From: Dokdonia pacifica
GTDB lineage: Bacteria; Bacteroidota; Bacteroidia; Flavobacteriales; Flavobacteriaceae
Length of the DNA stretch: 64,000 nt
Reading direction: 5' to 3'
NCBI RefSeq assembly: GCF_900188275.1
Contig: NZ_FZNY01000003.1
Coordinates: forward strand, 372,001 to 436,000
This document shows positions 54,058 to 61,761 of this stretch, one piece after another. Position 1 is the stretch's first letter. Each line of letters starts with the position of its first letter. The position numbers were made by a program, and so were the translations under genes. The notes under the pieces are model-generated. The model was not told the origin of the DNA. It saw only the letters and a list, made by a program, of their open reading frames with translations, and searched no databases.

Positions 54058-55272
54058 ATGTCCTATAAACCAGCAAATAAGATTCAAGATTTACAGTACT
54101 TTGGAGAATTTGGAGGAGTGAATCCTTCTATTTCTGATAGTTCTACCTATACATTCCTTTCCGCCAAAACCATGTTTGACACCTTTGAAGGTGATGCCGA
54201 TGGTTGTTATTTGTATTCTCGACACAGTACGCCATCTAATTTGTATTTGGGGGAAGCACTTGCCGCAATGGAAGATACAGAAACCGCCAATGTAGCTGCG
54301 AGTGGTATGGGAGCTATAACCCCCGTATTATTACAATTATGTGAAGCCGGAGATCATGTGGTATCTAGTAGAACAATTTATGGAGGTACGTATGCTTTTT
54401 TAAAGAATTTTGCGCCAAGACTAGGAATTTCTACCAGTTTTGTAGACATCACAAATCTAGAAAAGGTAGAAGCAGCTATTACACCACAAACCAAGGTGTT
54501 ATATTGTGAGTCTGTAAGCAATCCTTTATTAGAAATAGCCGATTTAGATGCGTTAAGTGCGCTTTCGCGAAAGCATAACTTAAAGCTTGTTGTAGATAAC
54601 ACATTCTCACCATTATCTATCACTCCTGTAAAACATGGAGCAGATGTAGTCGTGCATAGTTTAACAAAATTCATTAATGGATCTTCAGACACGGTAGGTG
54701 GTGTTGTGTGTGGAAGTCAAGAATTTATTGATCAGTTACGTAATGTAAATGATGGCGCAAGTATGCTATTAGGATCTACAATGGATAGTTTACGAGCGTC
54801 TTCAGTACTTAAAAATTTACGTACGTTACATATTAGAATGAAGCAACATAGCTATAATGCAACATATTTAGCTACTAAATTTCAAGCCGATGGACTACGT
54901 ACAGTATATCCAGGACTCACATCACACCCGAGTCACGAAGTATTTAAACGTATGATGAATGAAGAATATGGTTTCGGGGGTATGCTTACTATAGATGTAG
55001 GAAGTCTTGATAAAGCCAATGCACTTATGGAATTAATGCAAGAGCGTAATCTAGGATATCTAGCCGTAAGTTTAGGGTTTTATAAAACACTATTCAGTGC
55101 ACCAGGAACATCTACATCGTCAGAGATTCCTGAAGATGAACAAGCAGAAATGGGACTTACCGATGGACTAATTCGTTTTTCTGTAGGACTTGATAATGAC
55201 ATAGAACGTACGTATCAAGAAATGAAAAAATGTATGGAAGCAGTAGGTGTTTTTGAAGCTGTAGCTGTATAA
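54058..55272 (+). CDS. Cys/Met metabolism PLP-dependent enzyme (methionine gamma-lyase/cystathionine lyase type)
   Basis: A 404-residue fold-type I PLP enzyme. The family motif HSLTKFINGSSDTVGG includes the Schiff-base Lys204, preceded by KLVVDNTFSPL with the cofactor Asp and by GMGAITPVLLQLCEAGDHVV. The N-terminal YLYSRHSTPSNLYL and the late RFSVGLDN also fit. The closest types are methionine gamma-lyase and O-acetylhomoserine sulphhydrylase; the exact reaction cannot be decided from sequence. A divergent Lrp regulator supports an amino acid catabolic role. A palindrome copy encodes ALSRK at 54559. A terminator follows. Confidence 0.9.
   Translation: MSYKPANKIQDLQYFGEFGGVNPSISDSSTYTFLSAKTMFDTFEGDADGCYLYSRHSTPSNLYLGEALAAMEDTETANVAASGMGAITPVLLQLCEAGDHVVSSRTIYGGTYAFLKNFAPRLGISTSFVDITNLEKVEAAITPQTKVLYCESVSNPLLEIADLDALSALSRKHNLKLVVDNTFSPLSITPVKHGADVVVHSLTKFINGSSDTVGGVVCGSQEFIDQLRNVNDGASMLLGSTMDSLRASSVLKNLRTLHIRMKQHSYNATYLATKFQADGLRTVYPGLTSHPSHEVFKRMMNEEYGFGGMLTIDVGSLDKANALMELMQERNLGYLAVSLGFYKTLFSAPGTSTSSEIPEDEQAEMGLTDGLIRFSVGLDNDIERTYQEMKKCMEAVGVFEAVAV
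54559..54575. repeat. Dispersed palindrome, inside CDS
   Basis: GCGCTTTCGCGAAAGCA within the PLP enzyme gene, encoding ALSRK. Confidence 0.85.
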
Positions 55273-55299
55273 GTATAGCTTGATATATATACTAATCAT

Positions 55300-55332
55300 A
55301 AAAAGAGCCCGCATACAATGCGGGCTCTTTTT
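55300..55332 (+). terminator. Terminator of the PLP enzyme gene
   Basis: AAAAGAGCCCGCAT pairs with ATGCGGGCTCTTTTT: a strong stem with a T tract, symmetric enough to serve the converging 55393-56121 gene as well. Confidence 0.92.
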
Positions 55333-55392
55333 ATGTATGATAATAGATAACGATCCCTTTTTTAATTGTATTAGATAGTATAAAAGGAATAG

Positions 55393-56103
55393 TTAATTTA
55401 TTTTTTCTATCAACACATAACATTGATTTGTTAAAGTACTAGCACCTACACCACCAGTTACTATAAAATCTAATGTGCCAGTAGCTGCAGTGATTTCAAA
55501 TATTGCTAGTTGTTGTACTTCACTCGCATTTGTATTAAATGTAGTTGGATTTGTAGACCCGACAATACTTCCGTTTATAGCAACTCCATTTAATCTTGCT
55601 TGCCAGTCTACTGTATTATTTGAATTAAGACGAAGTTCAGAGCTTACTTTATATAAACCTGTGGGTAAAGTAATAGATGTTCCTGAATAACTAGCGCCAC
55701 TTATATTATTAAATGATTCACTTGGAAAATTAAAAACAGTTCCATTTCCTCCGATGCCTCCAGCGGTAAAACGCCTCATCATTAGTTGTGTACTAGGTAC
55801 TATATGTGTCCATGAAGATCCACTCCAGAAAACAAAACCTTCAGCTAGTGCATTTGTTCCTGTAACCTGAGTTGTATTGTAAACCAAAGTACCCACTTCT
55901 AAAGAAAAACCATTAGGATTTGATACTGTACTTGTATCATTAGATCCAGAAAGTGCATATTTAGGAACTAAAACTCCACCACCTGTTGTATTAGAAACTT
56001 CTAAAGCTGCTCTAGGAGAAGTTGTACCGACCCCAACTTGCCCATAAAATACTCCCGTATGTATGAAAATAAAGAATAATATATAGTTGAGTTTTTTCAT
56101 TTT
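55393..56103 (-). CDS. Secreted surface protein of the QVGVGTTSP type
   Basis: The preferred start at 56103 (MKKLNYILFFIFIHTGVFYG) gives a signal peptide and 236 residues; an ATG at 56121 would add six residues. The mature N-terminus QVGVGTTSPRAALEVSNTTG is followed by GGVLVPKYALSG and a C-terminal beta-sandwich-like domain (TGLYKVSSELRLNSNNTVDW). It is similar in plan to the 45321-46103 protein. Probably a cell-surface or matrix protein; no activity assigned. Confidence 0.72.
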   Translation of the reverse strand, partial: KMKKLNYILFFIFIHTGVFYGQVGVGTTSPRAALEVSNTTGGGVLVPKYALSGSNDTSTVSNPNGFSLEVGTLVYNTTQVTGTNALAEGFVFWSGSSWTHIVPSTQLMMRRFTAGGIGGNGTVFNFPSESFNNISGASYSGTSITLPTGLYKVSSELRLNSNNTVDWQARLNGVAINGSIVGSTNPTTFNTNASEVQQLAIFEITAATGTLDFIVTGGVGASTLTNQCYVLIEKIN

Positions 56104-56300
56104 ATTATGATTTACGTTCAAAAGTAGGTACGTAGATCTTGATATAAAATAATTAACTATAAGTATTCGTTGAAGTGCTTGATTTTATCTATGAAAGACG
56201 CAAGGTTTGCGTTTTTTTTACGTGAAAACCAGAAGTGCTTTATGGTTAACATGTTAAAACAATAGTTTTACTATAAATGTTTGATTTGTAATACATTCTA

Positions 56301-56347
56301 AAAATAACAAAAGTCCGAAATAAGGGATTTCGAACTTTTGTTATTTT
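56301..56347 (-). terminator. Terminator of the S74-chaperone fibre gene
   Basis: AAAATAACAAAAGTTCGAAA and TTTCGGACTTTTGTTATTTT on the minus strand form a long stem just past the 56365 stop codon. Confidence 0.85.
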
Positions 56348-56364
56348 ATCTAAAGGTTACTTTT

Positions 56365-58086
56365 CTACTTAAGGCCTTCTATAAGACTTTCTAATTTTTT
56401 AAGACGCGCTTCAAGTGCATCTATTTTTTCGTTTTGTGAATCAATGACTACTTGTTGCTCTTGTACTGCTTTTACTAAAGGCACAACAAAAGTAACATAA
56501 GATACTTTGTAATTATCTTTACTTAGGTCTTCTGGTTTTACTAGACCAGAAAAATCATAACCTGTAGCTAGCATAGCTTCTTCAATCTCTTGGGCAATAA
56601 AACCTGTTTCAATTTTTGTAGAATTCTCCCTTACAATTTGTGAGTTATGGAATTTATCTAATTTTGTAAGATTAAATTTATAGGTTACTGGACGTAAACG
56701 ATTAATGAAATCTAACCCAGGGACATTAGCTTTGATATCATACTTAAATCTCCCATCAGAAGTATTTACAATAGTAGCTGTTCCTTGATCTATTTCAGTA
56801 ATACTTCCATATTTTAATTGATTTGCTTTTGTAGGTGTTGCACCATTACCTATACCAACCGAATTATCATATCCATTTAATATAGTGATATTACTACCTA
56901 AGGCAACAGTATTGTTTGCACCTCCAGCTATCATATTATTATTACCTAAAGCAATACCAGAGGTAACACCATTATCGATAGTACTGCCAATACCTAAGAC
57001 AACAGATTGGTCAGCTCCACCATTTACCGAAGAGTTTTGTCCAATAGCAATTGCACTATTAGAACCTCCATCTACTAAGGCATTATCACCTATTGCGATA
57101 GCTTCTGTACTATCTGCAGTAGAATTTGGACCTATGGCGATAGCATTACTACTTCCTGTCACAGCCGAACTACCTATAGCAATAGCATTACTATTTCCAG
57201 TTTCTTCAGCATTTGCATTGACACCTATAAAAACATTATTACTTCCTGTCTGATTTGTTGTCCCAGCATTGATGCCAATACCAGTATTGTTAAACCCAGA
57301 TAAATTACCTTGTAATGATGTTTGACCAATAGCTGTATTATTTCCTCCTGTACTATTTTGTCTTAATGCATCATTCCCTAAAGCAGTGTTGCGACTTCCA
57401 GTTGTATTATTTTCTAATGTTTCATCTCCTACAGCAGTGTTGAAATCTCCACTTGTACTTTTCGTAAGACTTAGAGTTCCTACGGCAACATTATCACGTC
57501 CAGAATTAGTTGCTTTTCCAGCTTGGTATCCTATAAACGTATTATGTTCAGAAGCTGTATTATCAGGATCATACGCTTCACCAGCTTCAAATCCTATAAA
57601 TAGTGATAAATCATCAGACTGTAATTCAAACTGTCCAAGCTCTGTAAGACGTCCTACAAATTTGTTGTTTACTCTAAAATCTACTTCTTGATTATTTGTA
57701 GTTCCTATAAAGTGAGTACCACTAATAGCATCGGCATTTCCTGTAGTTTTCCAGTCGGCGCTTTCATCAGGATTGATGGCTACCCAATTAGGAATTGTAT
57801 TATCCCAATAATAAAATCCAACACCATAATCTTGTGGTGTACCACTTATGTTTACTCCAGTTCTTGCTACTGTTAAATATACAAGCATTGATTGCTGATC
57901 AGCAACAGGATTGGTACTTGGAAAATTACTGATACGTGGTATTAACATCCCATCTGTAGCACTTGGAGTTGTGCTATTAGAAGCTAAAATATCTAAAATT
58001 GCTTTTGGATTTGTTGTGTTTATACCAACTTGTGCAGTGGTAATTGTACATACCAATAGAATGGTAATAAGTAGTAATTGTTTCAT
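56365..58086 (-). CDS. Secreted fibre-like protein with YadA-type head repeats and C-terminal S74 chaperone
   Basis: A 573-residue exported protein: signal peptide ending TITTA, then QVGINTTNPKAILDI. Residues about 170-420 hold a series of trimeric-autotransporter-style head repeats (NTAVGDETLENNTTGSRN, NTALGNDALRQNSTGGNN, NAIAIGSSAVTGSSN, AIAIGDNALV), spaced about every 14-20 residues. The C-terminal 130 residues form an endosialidase-type intramolecular chaperone (SDGRFKYDIKANVPGLDF, PVTYKFN, and a coiled-coil end). The protein is probably a trimer and may cut itself, as S74 proteins do. There is no phage gene nearby, so it is more likely a surface adhesin than a tail fibre. Confidence 0.85.
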   Translation of the reverse strand: MKQLLLITILLVCTITTAQVGINTTNPKAILDILASNSTTPSATDGMLIPRISNFPSTNPVADQQSMLVYLTVARTGVNISGTPQDYGVGFYYWDNTIPNWVAINPDESADWKTTGNADAISGTHFIGTTNNQEVDFRVNNKFVGRLTELGQFELQSDDLSLFIGFEAGEAYDPDNTASEHNTFIGYQAGKATNSGRDNVAVGTLSLTKSTSGDFNTAVGDETLENNTTGSRNTALGNDALRQNSTGGNNTAIGQTSLQGNLSGFNNTGIGINAGTTNQTGSNNVFIGVNANAEETGNSNAIAIGSSAVTGSSNAIAIGPNSTADSTEAIAIGDNALVDGGSNSAIAIGQNSSVNGGADQSVVLGIGSTIDNGVTSGIALGNNNMIAGGANNTVALGSNITILNGYDNSVGIGNGATPTKANQLKYGSITEIDQGTATIVNTSDGRFKYDIKANVPGLDFINRLRPVTYKFNLTKLDKFHNSQIVRENSTKIETGFIAQEIEEAMLATGYDFSGLVKPEDLSKDNYKVSYVTFVVPLVKAVQEQQVVIDSQNEKIDALEARLKKLESLIEGLK

Positions 58087-58208
58087 TATTTAATACGATT
58101 TGGGACTACAAACATATAGATATAAAAACATACTAAAAATGAGGGAACTAGACTTTTCGTTAACATGTCTCAAAGAATCGATGAACGTCACAAAAAACAA
58201 CTTTTTTC

Positions 58209-58256
58209 TTACGGTTTTTACTACAATTACGCACAAGATTTGAGGTAAAACCGTAA
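58209..58256. promoter_or_regulatory. Inverted repeat in the divergent gap (fibre gene / NhaC)
   Basis: TTACGGTTTTTAC (58209-58221) and GTAAAACCGTAA (58245-58256) form a dyad with one extra base. It sits between divergent genes starting at 58086 and 58339, so it may be an operator or a promoter-proximal hairpin. Confidence 0.5.
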
Positions 58257-58338
58257 AAATAATCTGGTTATATGTTATAAATGAGTATACCATATTTTAT
58301 ATAAAATGGTTACATTGTGACTTCAAAATTTAGATCAT

Positions 58339-59805
58339 ATGGATAACGAAACTGAGGATATTAAAAACCAAAATATTGTCGAGAACAAGGAGTTAAATAT
58401 ATTGGAAGCATTAGTGCCTGTATTTATTCTCATGGGATTATTAGCTTATAATATCTTTTTTAAAGAAGGAGCTTGGCTAGGGGATTACTCTAATCAATAT
58501 ATTCTTTTAATGGGTGGTGGTGTTGCTGCTATTGTTGGATTTTTTAATAAAGTTTCTGTTCATACGATGATTGCTGAAATCTGGGAAAATCTAAAAAGTG
58601 TCATTGTCCCTATTATGATACTCTTTTTAGTAGGAGCTTTAGCAGGAACATGGTTAGTTAGTGGTATTATACCTGCTATGGTATATTATGGTTTGCAAGT
58701 ACTTAGCCCTTCGATTTTCTTACCAGCTTCTATTATTATCGCAGCTGTAATATCTATTGCAACTGGTAGTTCTTGGACAACATCTGCTACGGTTGGTATT
58801 GCATTGATTGGAATAGGATCTGCTTTAGGAATTCCAACAGGAATGATTGCTGGAGCTGTGATCTCTGGAGCTTATTTTGGAGATAAGATGTCTCCATTAA
58901 GTGATACCACAAATCTTGCGCCAGCCATGGCAGGGACCGATTTGTTTACACATATTAAATACATGACCATAACAACAGTACCTACAGTATTAATCACTCT
59001 TATTGTATTTAGTATTTTGAGTTTTACTATAGATACATCTGGAAATGCAGATGTGAGTGGTCTTTTAACAACAATAGATGCTACCTTTAATATTACACCA
59101 TACTTATTTATAGTTCCTTTGGTAGTAATCGCTTTGATTTTAACCAAAACAAAACCTCTTATTGCTCTTTTAACTGGGGTTATTCTTGCTGCTATTTTCG
59201 CTATTATCTTTCAACCAGATATTCTAACAAGCCTAGCAGATTCTAAAATGAGTGCTATTACAACGGCAATGTTAACAGACACATCAATTATAACACCAAA
59301 TGAAACCCTTAATGATCTATTTAGCTCAGGAGGAATGAACGGAATGATTTGGACTATTTTATTAATTGTATGTGCGATGGTTTTTGGAGGTGTCATGGAT
59401 GGAATAGGAGCACTAGCCCGTATTACAAAATCATTATTAAAAATGACAGATTCTGTATTTGGTTTATTTGCGAGTACAGTAATTAGTTGTTTAGGACTTA
59501 ATGCTATTGCATCAGATCAATATTTAGCACTTGTAATTCCTGGAAAAATGTTTAAAAAAGCATATGAAGATAAAGATCTAGCACCAGAAAATTTATCTAG
59601 AACTTTAGAGGATTCAGGAACAGTAACATCTGTTTTAATTCCTTGGAATACCTGTGGTGCATATCAGAGCACAGTTCTAGGTGTTTCTGTAGCAGATTAT
59701 TTTGTATATGCAATCTTTAATTGGTTAAGTCCGTTTACGACCTTGTTATTTGCTGCATTTAATATTAAGATTCGTCAATTAAAAGATGCGAAAAAAAAAG
59801 CATAA
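58339..59805 (+). CDS. nhaC: NhaC family Na+/H+ antiporter
   Basis: A 488-residue membrane protein with about 11-12 transmembrane segments. The NhaC-type sequence features are GSSWTTSATVGIALIGIGSA, ISGAYFGDKMSPLSDTTNLA and the late LEDSGTVTSVLIPWNTCGAY. It exchanges Na+ for H+ across the inner membrane and helps pH and sodium homeostasis, in keeping with a marine habitat. A soluble N-terminal stretch of about 25 acidic residues precedes the first helix. A terminator follows. Some NhaC-like proteins exchange malate and lactate, so specificity is not certain. Confidence 0.9.
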   Translation: MDNETEDIKNQNIVENKELNILEALVPVFILMGLLAYNIFFKEGAWLGDYSNQYILLMGGGVAAIVGFFNKVSVHTMIAEIWENLKSVIVPIMILFLVGALAGTWLVSGIIPAMVYYGLQVLSPSIFLPASIIIAAVISIATGSSWTTSATVGIALIGIGSALGIPTGMIAGAVISGAYFGDKMSPLSDTTNLAPAMAGTDLFTHIKYMTITTVPTVLITLIVFSILSFTIDTSGNADVSGLLTTIDATFNITPYLFIVPLVVIALILTKTKPLIALLTGVILAAIFAIIFQPDILTSLADSKMSAITTAMLTDTSIITPNETLNDLFSSGGMNGMIWTILLIVCAMVFGGVMDGIGALARITKSLLKMTDSVFGLFASTVISCLGLNAIASDQYLALVIPGKMFKKAYEDKDLAPENLSRTLEDSGTVTSVLIPWNTCGAYQSTVLGVSVADYFVYAIFNWLSPFTTLLFAAFNIKIRQLKDAKKKA

Positions 59806-59829
59806 AAAACACAGACTTATATAGTTAGT

Positions 59830-59868
59830 AAAACAACTCTTTTAGACTTTTAAAAGAGTTGTTTTTTT
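59830..59868 (+). terminator. Terminator of the nhaC gene
   Basis: AAACAACTCTTTTA pairs with TAAAAGAGTTGTTT and is followed by a T run. Confidence 0.9.
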
Positions 59869-59892
59869 ATGAGAAAAAACACACAAATTACT

Positions 59893-59923
59893 TTTGTAAA
59901 TAAATAGTGCATACCTACTTTTG
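59893..59923 (+). promoter_or_regulatory. Bacteroidota-type promoter of the peroxiredoxin gene
   Basis: TTTG at 59893-59896 and TACTTTTG at 59916-59923, 19 bases apart, match the Bacteroidota consensus; the gene starts about 40 bases downstream. Confidence 0.65.
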
Positions 59924-59963
59924 CGCGCTCAAAAAATAGCTAACTATTTATAAAAACAATCGT

Positions 59964-60608
59964 ATGACCTTAGTTGGGAAAAACTTTCCAAATCTTGCCG
60001 TAGATTCAATGAATCATAGAGGCGAAAACAAAAAAATAAACATTTTAGAAGAAGCACAAAATCATGGTAAAAAAGTACTTCTTTTTTGGTATCCTAAAGA
60101 TTTTACATTTGTATGCCCTACAGAACTTCATGCTTTTCAAGCAGCAGTAGCTGCTTTTGAAGAAAGAAACACTATTGTTGTAGGTGCTTCTTGTGATACC
60201 CCAGAGGTACACTTTGCATGGTTATGTACTCCTAAAAATAATGGAGGGATAGAAGGAGTAACGTATCCTATTCTTGCAGATAGTAACAGGAATTTGGCGA
60301 ATCAATTGGGAATTCTTGACGTAACTAATGAGCGCTACGATGAAGAAACTGGAGCCGTGATGGTAGATGGTGATAATGTTACTTACAGAGCGACGTACCT
60401 TATAGATGAAAAAGGAATTGTTTTTCACGAAAGTGTAAACCATATGCCCGTAGGGCGTAACGTAGCAGAGTTTATTCGTCTGATAGATGCATATACTCAC
60501 GTACAACAAAACGGGGAAGTATGCCCTGCAAATTGGAAAGAAGGTGAAGAAGCAATGAGTGCTGACAGAGAAGGAGTTGCTACATATTTAAGCGAGCAAT
60601 TAAACTAA
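59964..60608 (+). CDS. Peroxiredoxin (2-Cys, AhpC/Prx1 type)
   Basis: A 214-residue peroxidase of the AhpC-TSA group. The peroxidatic Cys51 is in DFTFVCPTE, the Arg of the active site is in ATYLIDEKGIVFHESVN-like context after VTYRATY, and the resolving Cys lies near the C-terminus in GEVCPANWKEG. It reduces hydrogen peroxide and alkyl peroxides in the cytosol. Followed at 112 bases by a second, unrelated peroxiredoxin (Tpx), with a terminator between them. Confidence 0.95.
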   Translation: MTLVGKNFPNLAVDSMNHRGENKKINILEEAQNHGKKVLLFWYPKDFTFVCPTELHAFQAAVAAFEERNTIVVGASCDTPEVHFAWLCTPKNNGGIEGVTYPILADSNRNLANQLGILDVTNERYDEETGAVMVDGDNVTYRATYLIDEKGIVFHESVNHMPVGRNVAEFIRLIDAYTHVQQNGEVCPANWKEGEEAMSADREGVATYLSEQLN

Positions 60609-60632
60609 GCCTTTGTACGCCTAATATTTAAC

Positions 60633-60660
60633 AAAGCCTTGTGATTTCACAGGGCTTTTT
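60633..60660 (+). terminator. Terminator of the peroxiredoxin gene
   Basis: AAAGCCTTGTG pairs with CACAGGGCTTTTT across a short loop, directly before the tpx gene. Confidence 0.85.
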
Positions 60661-60719
60661 CTTTATAATATAGACGGTATTTTCTTATAGATTTTTTACT
60701 TTTACAAAAACACTTTTAT

Positions 60720-61220
60720 ATGGCATCAGTAACCTTAGGGGGAACCCCAGTAAATACCATAAGCAACCTTCCTGAAGTAGGAAGTCCAGCACCTGCTTTT
60801 ACGCTTTCGCGAAATGATCTTTCTTCTGTAACTCTTAATGATTATAGAGGTAAAAAGTTAGTATTGAATATATTCCCTAGTGTAGATACAGGAGTTTGTG
60901 CACAATCTATACGAACGTTTAATGAGAAGGCAAGTGCGTTAGAAAATACAGAAGTACTTTGTATTTCTCGTGATTTACCGTTTGCTCAGGCACGCTTTTG
61001 TGGCGCTGAAGGGATTGAAAATGTAAGTACGCTTTCTGACTTTAAGCGTGGTGAATTTGGAAAAGACTATGGAGTAGAACTCATAGATGGTGGTTTTGAA
61101 GGATTACATTCTAGAGCCATTGTTGTGGTAGATGAAAAAGGAAAAGTAATTCATACAGAACAAGTCTCAGAAATAGGACATGAGCCTAATTATGAAGCTG
61201 CTCTTAATGCACTGTCATAA
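60720..61220 (+). CDS. tpx: Thiol peroxidase Tpx
   Basis: A 166-residue atypical 2-Cys peroxiredoxin. The peroxidatic Cys60 is in PSVDTGVCAQS and the resolving Cys94 in ARFCGAEG, at the standard Tpx spacing. It reduces lipid and hydrogen peroxides with thioredoxin. The dgkA ATG follows directly on the stop codon, so the two genes are cotranscribed. A truncated palindrome copy encodes TLSRN at 60800. Confidence 0.96.
   Translation: MASVTLGGTPVNTISNLPEVGSPAPAFTLSRNDLSSVTLNDYRGKKLVLNIFPSVDTGVCAQSIRTFNEKASALENTEVLCISRDLPFAQARFCGAEGIENVSTLSDFKRGEFGKDYGVELIDGGFEGLHSRAIVVVDEKGKVIHTEQVSEIGHEPNYEAALNALS
60800..60815. repeat. Dispersed palindrome (right arm truncated), inside CDS
   Basis: TACGCTTTCGCGAAAT within tpx, encoding TLSRN. 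Confidence 0.7.
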
Positions 61221-61583
61221 ATGCCAACTAGTTTTATAAAAGGGCGCCTTAAAGGTTGTGTCTATGCATTTAAAGGAGGAATACTCCTATTAAAAACGGA
61301 AGCTAGTATTCAGGTGCAATTTGGGATTGCAATACTGATTACTATTGCAGGTTTTTATTTTCAAATATCACCTACAGAATGGATGATACAAACATTATGT
61401 ATTGGAATGGTGATGAGCATTGAAGGTTTAAATACAGCTGTTGAAGAAATTGCAGATTTTGTACACCCTGATTTTCATAATAAAATAGGGAAGATTAAAG
61501 ATATTGCTGCTGGCGCAGTAGGTATTGCTGCTCTTATAGCTGTAATTGTTGCTGGTATTATATATGTTCCTAAGGTGTTTTAA
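61221..61583 (+). CDS. dgkA: Diacylglycerol kinase
   Basis: A 120-residue integral membrane protein with three transmembrane helices. The DgkA/undecaprenol kinase signature is EGLNTAVEEIADFVHP followed by KIGKIKDIAAGAVG. It phosphorylates diacylglycerol or undecaprenol at the inner membrane. It starts immediately after the tpx stop codon (no gap). Confidence 0.94.
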   Translation: MPTSFIKGRLKGCVYAFKGGILLLKTEASIQVQFGIAILITIAGFYFQISPTEWMIQTLCIGMVMSIEGLNTAVEEIADFVHPDFHNKIGKIKDIAAGAVGIAALIAVIVAGIIYVPKVF

Positions 61584-61761
61584 TACTAAAATAATCATTT
61601 ATAACCCTTTACTTTAAGAACTTATAAGCAATAAATCATAAGGCCTAAGCTTGTTTATGATATCTCTGTTTATAAAAAGCTGTAATTGGACACCAAATCC
61701 CCTATATTTCCGTTTCATATTTGTATTTTTAACCTAACAACACAATCCAATCACTAGCTTA

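Noticed and set aside
56365-58086. Phage tail fibre, because of the S74 chaperone and head repeats
   Set aside because: No other phage structural, packaging or lysis gene is near, and the protein has a signal peptide with the QVGINTTNP start typical of surface proteins; a cell-surface adhesin is more likely.
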